DNA of 64,000 nucleotides. Source: Phallusia mammillata. Taxonomy: Eukaryota; Chordata; Ascidiacea; Phlebobranchia; Ascidiidae. Shown here piece by piece: positions 39,074 through 54,518 of this stretch (position 1 is the first letter of the stretch; each line of letters begins with the position of its first letter). The stretch spans positions 34,018 to 98,017 of the forward strand of contig QLIY01000594.1 of NCBI GenBank assembly GCA_003260075.1. Direction: 5' to 3'. A program made the translations under genes and the position numbers. The notes beneath the pieces were generated by a model. The model saw only the letters and a list, made by a program, of their open reading frames with translations, had not been told where the DNA came from and searched no databases.

Positions 39074-40755
39074 TTGATTTTTATGTGATAAGTGCATCCC
39101 AAAATGTCTTGTTTGCGCTTTTTAGGGTATAGTATATTTTATGAAACGTATAAATTTGTTTTAAATTGCTGTATAACGCGTATAAATTGCTGAAAAGTAT
39201 ACAGTTTATTCTGCATAATAGTAACTTTTCTTTAGCATTTCTAATTGGCGACGAGTACGTCACCACGATCCAAGTTCCCTTTACTTCTTGTTCGATGGAA
39301 ACAAGCGTGGATGAAAAGGATGGAGTGCTGGTAGTTTCCAACGCAGTGTGGCTGGGACGCGAGACACAGAAATCTCTATCTACATCTGTACCTGCTATCA
39401 GCTTCGACTGCAAATACGAAAGGAATTACGCCGTGGTCTCGTCACTTAACCCAGAGTAAGTCGAATACTGAAACATCATAGAAAATAGAAGTGGATTAAC
39501 ATTGATGGTTTTTTCAGGATGGACGGAATGCGGCTACATATTCGAAGTTCAGGCTATTTCAATGCTTCAGCCCAAATGTGCAAAAGTAACGAGCAATGTT
39601 CCAAATCTTGTCCTGAGCGGTTTTTAGTGCATGATAGGGCCATATACACGGTCGGTGAAACCATCCACATCAAGATGAAAGTGCAAAAACATTTTTACAC
39701 AGTCTCAAATGTAAGCAAAAATAACTCTGATCAAATTTTGGAAAAACAATTACAGCTTTAAACTGATCTTAAATTGAACCACACTATACTAAGAAGTTTG
39801 TGCCTAAAAAACGTATTTACCAACATAGTTCTTGCTTCAAACTAAATCAAACTTCTGTAAGCAAGCTTAAGAACTTAGTATGTTTCAGCGAACAACGGTC
39901 ATTTTGCTTGACGCCAAGCTCGCATGTAACGACCACGAAGTGTCGCTGGTAAAACGTGGTTGTCGCACTGCAGTGTTACCAACCACGATCAGCATGGACA
40001 AACAAGTGGACTCCGTTTGCCTCTCGTTTCAAACTCCCCGTATGCACGGGTGTGAAACGTTTTTCATGAAAGCCATTCTGCGCATCGCCGAGAATCGCCA
40101 TTTACAGGTAGGCAACTTCATATTTCCTATAGTTGCCAAATAGATGTAAAAACCACATCTATTTGGCAACTATAATGTAGAATGTAAAAAAAAGTCTAAA
40201 ACCGTTTTGATATTTTTTCGGTTAGGAATGTGATGATGGACACGGACTAGAATACGTTGAACGAGAAACAAGAAGAGCGCAAACCCACTTTAAATCTCAA
40301 AACGCCGAACACATCGAAGTGGGACCGATAATGATACAAAACGGTCGACTGTCAACCAACAAATCTATCCGTGTTCTGCCTGGCACTCCAGTTAGCAGTG
40401 ATGCTAGTAAGTTATTGCCTTCAAATTTTAGCCTAATTCAAACATATAATTCCTATTGTCTATTTTTCTGTCAAATTTCATCCAAGTTGTGTATTCCGTG
40501 CTTTTGTTAATGCTCCTGTAGATGGAATACTTGGTGTGGTCACGTGATACATTGGATATATTTTCTACTCAATACATACAAACATTCTCCCAAATAAACA
40601 CAATTTTAGAATCAGTTGGTCCAATCTGTGAATAATCTTATCTTTATTCATTAGGTTGGACGCCGTTTTCAATCACCGCAATCTCCTTCATCATATCCTC
40701 TCTGGTGCTTCTGAGCTGCCTTGCCGTCTTTTTTATTGCCACCCGCAAAAAATAA
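35698..40755 (+). CDS. vWA - EGF x3 - ZP domain transmembrane protein
   Basis: Exons: 35698-35717, 36244-36436, 37018-37224, 37562-37718, 37907-38071, 38143-38277, 38555-38695, 38755-38895, (partial exon from about 38999 cut by a gap), 39236-39455, 39518-39710, 39889-40107, 40226-40406, 40655-40755 (TAA). Exons 1-2 give a signal peptide (MAFSFLFFLSSFFFGTIVI). Exons 2-4 form a vWA domain (KIDVTILIQLNPP, RVAMIQFAPKPRIDW, NSPNIPRDQL). Exons 5-7 are three EGF-like modules (CNGQGDC, CNNDGFC, CQNGCFC). Exons 8-13 form the ZP module (VDCGSEEIVITV, TTIQVPFTSC, CKSNEQCSKSC, DSVCLSF), followed by RETRRAQ, a candidate proprotein cleavage site. The last exon is a transmembrane helix with a short RKK tail. 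The architecture resembles egg-coat or epithelial ZP proteins. The metal-site DxSxS motif is absent (LIQLNP). The ZP exon near 39000 runs into a 46-nt C run, so a few residues are missing. AATAAA at 40825-40830 is a good poly(A) signal. Confidence 0.85.
35783..36060. repeat. Direct duplication around a C10 run
   Basis: Copy 1 is 35783-35916, C10 is 35917-35926, copy 2 is 35927-36060, in intron 1 of the ZP gene. There are three substitutions in about 134 bp (ACACCC/ACATCC, AGAAGC/AGACGC, TTAGAC/TTAAAC). Confidence 0.85.
38305..38486. mobile_element. hAT-like MITE, 182 bp
   Basis: Ends CAGTGGTGGGATTCA at the left and TGAATCCCAACACTG at the right are inverted repeats, with internal AACCGGTT-type palindromes. 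It is flanked by GTAACAAA (38297-38304) and GTTACAAA (38487-38494), a 7/8 match to an 8-bp target duplication. It lies in the intron before exon 38555-38695 of the ZP gene. It has no coding capacity, so it is non-autonomous. Confidence 0.85.
39028..39073. other. 46-nt C run, probable scaffold gap inside a ZP exon
   Basis: 46 uninterrupted C on the + strand directly after coding text (AQTNVRYIAQI) that follows a good acceptor. Read as sequence it would be a poly-Pro tract, with no usable donor after it. ZP domains have no such tract, and the other C runs behave as gap placeholders, so this is most likely missing sequence including the exon end and donor. Confidence 0.7.
40128..40174. repeat. 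Perfect 20-bp hairpin, relative of the 59646 element
   Basis: Arms 40128-40147 and 40155-40174 (TATAGTTGCCAAATAGATGT) are exact reverse complements, with a 7-nt loop. It shares CCAAATAGATGTAAAAA with the larger inverted-repeat element at 59646-59760. It lies in a ZP-gene intron. Confidence 0.8.
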
Positions 40756-40824
40756 GTTCAAAACTGTATATCACTCATTATTTTGTTTATTTTCTTGCCT
40801 TCATATAAGTTCTTTACTTTACCC

Positions 40825-40830
40825 AATAAA
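40825..40830 (+). other. Poly(A) signal of the ZP gene
   Basis: AATAAA 70 nt after the TAA at 40755, followed by GTGCATTG; no competing signal lies in between. Confidence 0.6.
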
Positions 40831-40976
40831 GTGCATTGCACAGTCATTAAGTATTTGTTGTTCGGTGGACAGCTGTCAACACAGAGGTGCGAATGGATTT
40901 GTAATGGGTCTGTACAGAACCTTGTTCGCACACTTACACACTTGTCGTACAAGTGAGGTGCATGGTTGCTGGACAA

Positions 40977-41645
40977 ATGGGGTTCCGTTTTGTGTTAGCT
41001 CTTGCTGTGATTTTGCTTTTTATAGGGAGTTGCAGCTGCAGGGGACAATACCGACCACTTGTCAAAGGTGATTTAGTATTACGTAATTAGTGAGTAGTCA
41101 AAATAACTTAAGTGCACTGCTTTAAAGACAGTTGCATAATCCGTGGTTAAAGGTGCAAAAACGACGGAAATAATCAGTGTTTTATCCAAAGTTCGTTGTA
41201 TTTCAGGTAAATGTACGTGGTCCAGAGCCAAAACGGGTTTTAAGTGGCATGAGGCCAAAGAGAAGGGATGCAAGATTTGTCACTGTGTAGAAAAAAACGA
41301 CTCACTGTGGCAAATATGCACAACGTAAGTCCATGAATTGTTACGAGGCTCGAACAAAACACTTGGATGTAAAAACATTTTTAACGATAAAAACGAGCAA
41401 AAGAATGGTGCTAATTTACATATTTGACTTATATTGGTTTCGGTTTTAACGAATATGTGCTAATACTGGCAGCATGTTTTACCAGGCGTCCAAGACCAAC
41501 AAGCTGGACGACAAACTGCAAAGTTCAACGAAATGGGTGCAAGTACATTGTAGTGAGGCACGATAACCCAAGACGGAGATGCAAGGTGCTCGCGTACACC
41601 ACCTACCGGTACAAAATGTGGGTGGATGACAGATTATCAGGCTAA
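40977..41645 (+). CDS. Beta-microseminoprotein (PSP94/MSMB)-like secreted protein
   Basis: Three exons join in phase to 122 aa: 40977-41067, 41207-41324, 41486-41645 (TAA). Exon 1 encodes a clear signal peptide (MGFRFVLALAVILLFIGSCS). The mature part is small, basic and Cys-rich: CTWSRAKTGFKWHEAKEKGC, CKICHC, LWQIC, then SWTTNCKV and GCKYIVVRHDNPRRRCKV. The last block closely matches the CKYIVV...DP..TC signature of the microseminoprotein family, and the exon layout (signal, middle, C-terminal) is the same. Vertebrate members are abundant secretory proteins of seminal fluid, venom and skin that bind CRISP-type partners. The partner here is unknown. It starts only about 220 bp after the ZP stop on the same strand, so the two could share a regulatory domain. 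Confidence 0.8.
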
Positions 41646-42495
41646 CGATTCAAAATGGAAGTGTACAGTTGTAACGAGAATACATGTGCCTAAAACGCAT
41701 ATAGACTGTTTGTTTCAATGTATGCGAGGTGTACAGAATGCAAAAGCGAAATTAATACGACAGTGTGCTAAGCAAGCAGCGGACAGAATTTGAAAGCTTA
41801 CATAAAATATAGCTAAGAGACAATCAGGAAAGTGCACTTTAATTGGCGGCTAAACACTTCCATTTCAAACAGTCAGATTTTTACACAACGAAGTCACTTT
41901 CCATTGGTGTACCGCAAAAGTAAAGTAATATAGCTGCTGCTAATGATAGCACAATAAGGATGGGCACAGATTTGCATATAAAAAGACCTCTGGACAGCAC
42001 ACGCAATTAAGCAACCTTAAGGCAAAACAAATCCCACTATACATTTCATTGATCATGTTGTTAAACCACAAGCAGCATAGCGAAGCCGTTTTGTTATTGT
42101 TTATGATTTACCATACGTGCCTTACATTTTGGGTAGAAAACATAAAATTTGAGCAATAAAATGATAAACTTAAATCACTGCTTTTTTGATTATGTGAGGT
42201 TTGTTGGCCGACTGCTTCGATGTGACAAAAAGCCATGTTTTTTATTTATATGCCCAAAGGTATGGCATACAGTGTCAAGTCATTTGTAGCAGGAAAAATA
42301 CCTTTGCGTGTGACTGCAATACAGTAAAACCTTAACACGCGGCATTCCAAGCTTTTCAATTGCCTAATAGCACTAGTTGCGCACGAGTTTTACTTTTCAT
42401 CGCGGTACAAGCTCGTCAACGTGATTCACAATGAACGCAAACACTATTCATGTACGTTGGAAAGCTTTGCATACGAACATCTCGAAAAATGTTCA
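41646..42495. other. Intergenic, convergent 3' regions
   Basis: No gene recognised. A candidate poly(A) signal AATAAA is near 42156 on the + strand. Confidence 0.4.
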
Positions 42496-42990
42496 TCAGC
42501 TGGCATGCGATTCATGCAGCGGAGGCGGTTCGTCTTCTAGGCCGGTGTAATCGTCGCCTTCGATCCCGCATCCAAAACTTGGCTTTTCGCCATCTTTCGA
42601 GTCATCATTGTAATAGGATTCAGCATTCTCTGCAGAAATCTCCTCCACAATACACTGTGATAGCAGAGGCATGCTTACACCTCGTCGAATGTCGCCTTGT
42701 ACTGAAAGAGTTTTGCTCTCGGCCATATCACTCATCGAATCAGATCGGTGGCGACTTCGAGATATTTTGCGCTTCCTTGACTTGTGGTGATATACGAGAT
42801 GCTTCGAGATCTTCAGCTTGACTTGGGAGCCTGGAAAACTGAAAGTGCGTTCTCTTTCAGTCGCTGGCATCGTGCCTCCCTTCAGATCAGGCACCAGGTC
42901 ATCTTCGCTGCTGGTATCTTCACTTGTAGACGATGGATAACCTGGAGCTGTCTCCAAAGCTTTGTTGGGATCCCGGTCAGGGTCAAGTGT
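42496..42990 (-). CDS. Orphan C-terminal exon, Ser/acidic-rich
   Basis: An open frame of 164 codons runs from a TTTTAATGCAG acceptor (exon begins 42990 in phase 0) to a stop at 42496-42498; an in-frame ATG at 43038 is an alternative. Text such as YPSSTSEDTSSEDDLVPDL, RERTFSFPG, HHKSRKRKISRSRHRSDSMS and RRGVSMPLLS is rich in basophilic-kinase-type sites. It lies downstream of PFKFB on the same strand, and the phase fits PFKFB exon 44794-45081. It could therefore be an alternative PFKFB last exon, or it belongs to a different gene. No family is recognised. Confidence 0.5.
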   Translation of the reverse strand, partial: TLDPDRDPNKALETAPGYPSSTSEDTSSEDDLVPDLKGGTMPATERERTFSFPGSQVKLKISKHLVYHHKSRKRKISRSRHRSDSMSDMAESKTLSVQGDIRRGVSMPLLSQCIVEEISAENAESYYNDDSKDGEKPSFGCGIEGDDYTGLEDEPPPLHESHAS

Positions 42991-43038
42991 CTGCATTAAA
43001 ACAATGGTTGGATTCGATTTTAGGGCGTTTTTTAACAA

Positions 43039-44253
43039 TCCTCGGGTACAGATTGGACTTGCACGCGCAAGAATCTTTAACTAGATCGCGTATTTCCTAA
43101 GCGCCGTAAAAACGCAACACTGTTTGACGACTTTTAAAACTGTTAAATCTGGTTTAGCCTATTCACTTTTGAGTATACAGTATTTGACTTCGTATATTAT
43201 ACGTACAAGTCAGCAATATGCAACCAGAAAAATAGAACCGTTTAACAGGGAAAAAAGTAGAAACTAACTTATAGACTTACCCCCCCCCCACTTCGTATAT
43301 TATACGTACAAGTCAGCAATATGCAACCAGAAAAATAAAACCGTTTAACAGGGGGAAAAGTAGAAACTAACTTATAGACTTTTATCTGTGTGCAGTGGTG
43401 CTTATATCTGTGACTTATATCTGTGTGCAACCATTCTAACGAGTAAAAATCGAAATGGATAAATTTTAAATTCAAAACTTTTATTACGCATAAAACTGCT
43501 CGCACGCAACATCGAAACACTGAATCGCAGGAAGCACGAACGGGCGGGTCCCATATGTTTCCTGTTTCACATACGATTGCGAATATTAAAACGCCTAAAG
43601 TCAAAACAATAACAGACAGCTGGTTAGCTAAATATTAATTCAAAAATATGTGGAAATCGTGAAAAGAACCAACCTAATAAACAAACAAATGAACCAATTA
43701 GATAAAAACATCACAGCGAATCAACAACTAAATGGGCGTTAAAATTTTAAACACACACAAGCACAGCATCTCAAACATTCTGGTGAAGGATGACACGGTG
43801 TATACTTTACAATGGAAAATGACAGTGTAAGTGAAGGACTTTTGAAGTATTGAGGTGAGCTTCTTTGCTTTAATTGTAGTGACGGTAAAAAACAGTTTTT
43901 TGGTTTCTTTTTGGCAACGCGTTTTTAATGTTAAGTCAAGCGAATGGAAGATTTTTGAATGCTGAAACGACACTTTGCACTTACGTATGTTGACAGGGCA
44001 AAACAACAAAAAACAAAAACAAAGAAGGTTATTGCAGAAGGAGAGTCAATAAATAAAGAAAATAAATATTTATATATATGAGGAGCTCTCAGGAGTGAAC
44101 TTTCTAAATGGAAAGAAGAAAATTGAAGAAGAGAAGTGACAACAAATAAAATCTGGTATTGTAAGGTGAAAAAAATGTTGTTTATCTGATGCAATATTTA
44201 GGAATTGGAGAAATAAATTCAACGTCGGGTGGAAGTTGAGAGTAGGGCTTCCT
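43039..44253. other. No gene recognised between orphan exon and PFKFB tail
   Basis: Apart from the duplication at 43187-43381 it is AT-rich. Open frames lack domain-like text and overlap one another. Confidence 0.4.
43187..43381. repeat. Direct duplication around a C10 run
   Basis: Copy 1 is 43187-43278, C10 is 43280-43289, copy 2 is 43290-43381; two or three substitutions (AATAGAACC/AATAAAACC, GGGAAAAAAG/GGGGGAAAAG). Confidence 0.85.
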
Positions 44254-48348
<4,095 letters not shown>

Positions 48349-51300
48349 GGTCACTTTCAGAAATACAAACAAAATAAATAAATTAATTAATATATTAACG
48401 CTGAAACTAAAAAAACTTGTTATTGAAATACTATTCGCCTCAGCAACAATCATTAACATACAATATCCTGTCCCTAATTAGCGTGCCACCACTGAACAAG
48501 GGTATACTGCAACAGGAAAGGTTACTGCCTTACAGGAAGGTTACATAAGCACACTACACTACTGGCACTACACACGCTGACGCACTGAAAACCACCAGGT
48601 TTCGATTGACGAAATGCTAAATTGTACATTCGTCCTAACGCGCTTCAGACGAAAACCGACTGCACAATGGAGAAAAAATTTCCACTGTGCCAGTCCGTTG
48701 TGCGCTAAGGCTCGGTAGGGTATCGATCCTTTCCTACCGGTTAACTGGGAGACAACCTCGACGCCTTTTACCATCTGGTCTCGTGCCTTTGCCCTATAGT
48801 AACCTTTCACAGGCAGCGTGACACCTACATGGCGTTTGCATGCATTGTCAGCATTAAAATTGATATTAAAGTAGTTTAAACAAGGTTTAAAGCCTTCGAA
48901 TTAAAACCTGCGATGATTAATGGAAACAACAGCAACTTAGAATACATTTATAGTGCGCCTATTGGAGACGGTTTCTTTCAACGAGAACACAATCTGGCCT
49001 GGCCATTTTTTCTAAAAAAAGACAGCGACCTTGTTGGATAAACCATGAGTACAATCAAAACAATGGGAATCGCTGTTGTCATAATGGCACTTGGTACTAT
49101 AAAAGCATCCAGTAGTAGTCTCCTGCCGAGAACCACTACGCACGGTGTCGTGCACGCGGAGAGCACGCACGCAACGCGTGATCACATGACAAAACACACG
49201 ACCACGTTGTCGGTAACATGAGTGGACAAGGTGGATGGGTTGAAAAAAAACGAACAAGAAGTACTTCGTCAGCAAAGTATGCGAGCCACGCTGTGGTCTA
49301 TTTTTGAGCCCACGCGCTGTAAAATATTAACAACCCAGGGGTCCTAGGTTCAGCCCTGTGGGAACCACTTTGGTGTTATGTTGTTTTGACTCAAAGGAGT
49401 TTTGGACTTCGAACACATTTTTTTACGACCCTCATACTGTTGTGTTTCAAAAAAAACTTTTGAAAGGCCTTTTGGGGCAATTTTCGTTTTTTTTTCTCGG
49501 GACTCACTTATTTTTGCCCCGCTGTCCCAAAATCGGTATTTTTTTCACAGGCCATTCAGCTATGAAAGAGAAACTCTCGTTATTTATTCCTTAAAATTAC
49601 GCTTGCAGGGATAGATTACTATATCAAGTAATTATGTACACATGGGATAAAATATATGCAGTAGATTTGCGTCAACGATAAAAAATCCCCGCACAACCAC
49701 GCAACTATGCACAACCACGCAACTATGGCTCTTGCCCCTACGTGCCGGCGCCCATGATTGTAGTGTTGCAACGAGTTACTTCAATTGCCATCGTTTGTGA
49801 TGTTAGTCTTGCTGCGTCGCCGCCTTCAATGCCAAATGGTAATCTACGATTTGCAACAACAGACATTCCTATGCGTTTTCCGTTTCTGCACATAATATTT
49901 TAATGAGGATAGAACGATGACAATTAGATTTTGTATTTCGGTAACTTTTGTAAGCTCCGTTAATAAATATTATGAGCTTATTGCCCACCTGTATAACGAA
50001 CGACCGAGAGGTTATTGTAGGATTATGTACGTATTTTGTACAACACGTAATGTTACGTGGGTTTTCTAACAATATGTTACAGTTTTGGGACAGGACAGGT
50101 TGGCAAAGCAGGTAAACCGATCCTATTGTTACTGAAAAAGAATGACGCCATGAATAATTTCCAATGAAAAACTGATTTTGCTTTTGGTATACCGGGATTC
50201 GACCCCATTATACCTTTTTAACACGTGACTTTTTATCGCCGTTATCTTTACGTTTTAACCTGCCTTTCGCGCTTGTGTTTATTGCCTTTTTTACTGGTTG
50301 TACGCGTTGCTTGATTTTAGATTTATTCATTTGAGAATGACACAAGTTGATGTCGAAACGTCACGCTTTATACAAATATTTTGGCTTGTTTGTTTCTGGT
50401 TAGAAAAATTACAAAACATTTGGTTTAAATGCCAAAATAAGTTTTCACTGTTAATTTCGCTTTCAATTTGCAATTTGCATTCCATGTTTTTTTCTTGTGC
50501 AAAAGGCACCCAAAAAGTAAAAAGAGGGAAAAATATAGGCAGTTAATAAATGTAGGCAATAACTGTCATAAGATTAAATGCGTTAATACGTCAGATATTA
50601 CATAACCTTATAAACCAATGCTCACTACACAGGTTTGTGTCAATACGACCTTATTTCATATGTCCATGAACGAAAGGACTTTGGAATGTGTTCTACAAAC
50701 AAAAGCCTTTAGGCCAACTTGCAAATCTAATGGTTTAGCAACTGGGCGAATGACTTCTTGCTAAATTTGACATTTTCAACAACCTGAGTAATGTTTTTGA
50801 GACAAATGCTAGTTACAAGTCACATCAGTATTCTATGTGTAAATCATTCTCGCCTGATACAGTTTGTCTGGCGATGTTCAATATATTTGCCAAGCGAAAA
50901 AAAAAGAATAACTCCGTTCCGCGTCTAGTGGATACACCATGCCGTATTTTACCTCACAAGTGGGCGCCAAAACTACACGGAACGCATTTTTCAATTGTTC
51001 GGACAGTATTAGGTCTATATGTAATAAATTTTGTGCAAGAAGGGTCTGGTTTTCATCAACATAGCCATAACACGAATATCAGACAGGTGATTTACATACT
51101 CTTTCGGCTAAGGGCGAAGTCATAACGCCGCTGCATTCCGATATTGGCCCAGCCAATGAGATTAAAGCATAACGGATACGCCCCGTACGTATGCTTGGCA
51201 GCCGTTTTTAGACTAACTTTGTCGTTGAAATCATGGCGATAATATTTTACGAGTGAGTGCTGCGCGTTAAAATCGCGTATTTTAGTACCACCAGGCATGA

Positions 51301-54300
51301 ATACACAAATTTTCTTAAGCTACTTGGAAGGAAGTGTCTATTCAATCACCATGGTTGTTATATCCGCATCTCTATTTTTACACGTTTGCATCAGTGTGAA
51401 CAAAATAGCCGGATGTTAAAGATAGTCATTAACCAGCACCACTTCTTAGCTAATACAACTTTTTGCAGCTTGACGACATTTCTCACTGGTATTTGTTGGA
51501 AAAATGTACAGCAAAATGCCAGGATAACAACTCTTTCACATATTTTAATCTTTGTCATGCTGACGATCAGAATCTCTTCAGGAGTTCAAACAGTGCCTAG
51601 GCCCTTTTTTGTGATAAGTCATTTATCATGATTTTTTGGCAACTTTGTACTGACATATTGTGTAACATAATTATGTGTAACAATCCAACATGCACCAATC
51701 CTATTTTATATACCTAATTTGAAAAGCCCAAGACCCCAAATTTTGGCAGGTGGTACAATCTTGGTAGAGGTTTATTTCATAGATAACACAAATTTTTTTA
51801 TGTGTATTTATCATACAGAAAATGTTGCCCTATCAAAACACACTTATAATAAACATATTTAATGTAAGCATTTTTTATAGGGTTTAAATTACACCACAAC
51901 ATAACTTGAGTAAAAATTGTGGTTTATGGTTATCTTCAATCTTTGCTAACAGTTTTTTTATTTATACCAACAAAATCATTTATTGTGACTATTGGAAATT
52001 GATTAGTCGCAATTTACCAGACAGCTTCCTGTGCATAACAGCATGTTATGAATCAGCTGTTGTCGATTTTGTCAACAGCATCCTACAGAGTTGAGCAAAG
52101 CACATATTTCAACAACTTAAAAGAAAAAAAAACTGGTGTGCAGCTGCAATATCATGCTCTAGCAATCACAAATTCCTAGCCAAAGTACCCAAATTTCTTT
52201 GTGCAGCCAACCATGTTACAGTTCTGTTATACTTTAAACGGTTAAGTCAGTACATCTAAAAATAGGACACAATCACCATAATGGGACAGAGTGGAAATTT
52301 TGAGAGAACAAGTTTGAAAATAATGTAAAAACAACTTTGCACATATTTCCTATTTCCCACCAAAGCAGCATTTGGTAAAAATTACTATTTGGGAAGCCTT
52401 GTTTGTCTCAATCATACAAATTAGTACACATATATCATCATTGATTTGGTCATATTAATATGACAGGATGCACGAACTATTTGGTACTGACCATGATACA
52501 CACAAGGATAAAAACAATTTATCATTGTTATAGATTTCAGTTCTTATGTGTTTGGGAAGATTCATTTAAACTAAAAGCAACACTATTATAAACACTCCAA
52601 AACAAACACGATCACAAGACTTTGCTGCACTATAAGAAAGTAACACGGTACACTATTTTAAAAATCTATTCTGCACAAATATAACATCCTTTAAAGTTTG
52701 ACTACTTTAAGTTTTAAATTTCTTTAGTTATAGTGTAAAGACACAAATTTGTAATAATAATGAGGATATTACATTTGCACACTTACAGTATACCCAAGTT
52801 GTTAAAATTTGTGAAATATTTTCTTCTTTTCATTGCTACAAGCTTAACCATACTGCTTTATTTAGATGGATTACAAATATGAATACAAAATATATACAAA
52901 GACAAACAAAACAACTTACCTTTCATATTGCACTATAGATTTCACTTAATCAGCAGCAATCAATGGCATCAGATGAGGATTTTTGAGTCAAATAAATCAG
53001 TTAAAATGAGGCAGATAACACTAAAAAACATTTGAAAGCAGCTAAGAAAAAACGTTGTTGGTTAAAAAAGAAGACGTCGTACTCAGTTCACAACTGAACA
53101 AAAAACTAAAATGCATTTACCTACATCAGATCGACATTACCAGGCCATAAACGTCAACATAAAAGATAAAACCCAATCACATAACGCACCAACGAAGCGA
53201 AAAATTGGTAAAGCTTCTCTTAGTCACGTTGCACTGTAACCACCATACGCTTGTCAAACTCTTGAGACAGACAAGAAATTTGACGACGCCCCACAAACCA
53301 GTTTGTCACCATCGTCCTGACAGCAAACCGTTTGCACTTTATTATTCTTGTCACGATTTATAACCTTCTTCCCAACGATTAGACATGTACACCAGAGCAA
53401 ACAGATTACCTTGTAGAATTGTGTCGGCCAAATTTAGAGCACAAACGCAAACATACAAGCTCGTATTGCAACGAAAAGAAATCTCAGCAGGGAAAAGAAC
53501 TGCACGTGTGCACAGGATTGCAACCAACAGTGCGGCGTTTGTTTATTGAACCGCTGATGAAAACTGTGTTTTGGTTTAGGTGCGCCGTCTAGCGACATCG
53601 TTTTTGAGACATCTAGTCCCCACTTATCCAAAAAATTGATGTGCTTTGTTTTTGGTTTGACCATATTTATTTCTGTTTTTCGCTTCTGCTGCCGTTGTCG
53701 ATATGAAAACCTACAATACAGGAGTTAGCGTTTTATTCATGGTAGGTACCATGTAGTAGCATAAATTTGTGAAAATATTCTTTGCTAGCCATTAACCAGG
53801 GATATGGGCTTTCTTCAACGTAGAATGTTTGAAGTTTTCGCAATTACTTCACAAAATAATGCATGCAAATATATATGTGTTAAAATTTTGCCTTCCCTTG
53901 ACAAATTTTGTCCTGGCTCCCATGACCAGAGCTCAATTTCCAGCTGGGTAAATATTTTAGGTCAATTGTGCTGCTAAGATTTTGTCCGGCGAAACAAACT
54001 TAACTCAACTAGCCATTGTATAAACTAAGCATGTGTACAGGTCGTCAAGAGGTATTACAGAAACATTTCTTGGTAAAATGTCCATCATCAGTGAATACTG
54101 TCTAGTAGCATTCTTCTGTATTGTTGCAGAAACTATGCATGTACAGATGACAACAATACAAAAATATATCTGGCTTTGAGACTTTCTTTGTTAGATTCAC
54201 CACTGTGCGGGACACCAAATGCCATGCACAACCGCTGTGTGTGCACCTATAGCTTAAGGCCTAAATAACACAAGTTGTTTACCACCACAATAAAGGTTCA

Positions 54301-54518
54301 GCAAAACACAATAATAGTTCAGCAACACAAAGAAAGTGTGATTTGTGACAGTTTAAATTCCCTGGTCATTTAGACATGTTGGCACAATTTAGCTTTGTTT
54401 TAAAAACCGGTTTCAAATAAACAAATGGGTCCACAAAACATTTGGGCAAAATCAACTGAAGCGCAAATTTAGAGAATATTTCAGTAAGGTAATGCCATCT
54501 TCAGGCATTTCCAGTTAA
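48349..54518. other. Large gene-poor interval, about 6 kb
   Basis: Upstream of PFKFB and downstream of MRPL2 (both minus strand). It shows no domain-bearing frame. It contains AT-rich DNA and one candidate first exon (53550-53664). A TCGAATCCCGGTATACC phrase on the minus strand near 50190 looks like a tRNA B-box fragment, but no tRNA fold follows. Unannotated long UTRs or noncoding RNAs cannot be excluded. Confidence 0.4.
53434..53664 (-). CDS. Candidate first exon of an unrecognised small gene
   Basis: An open frame of 76 codons from ATG at 53664. The first part (MVKPKTKHINFLDKWGLDVS) looks coding-like and basic, and possible donors occur before the hydrophobic end. No downstream exon was joined and no family recognised, so this may be chance. 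Confidence 0.2.
   Translation of the reverse strand: MVKPKTKHINFLDKWGLDVSKTMSLDGAPKPKHSFHQRFNKQTPHCWLQSCAHVQFFSLLRFLFVAIRACMFAFVL

Noticed and set aside
48568-48810. Minus-strand 80-codon frame upstream of PFKFB
   Set aside because: No family resemblance and no splice continuity to PFKFB exon 1.
50180-50230. tRNA or tRNA-derived SINE suggested by TCGAATCCCGG on the minus strand
   Set aside because: Only the B-box-like part is present; no D arm or anticodon stem found.
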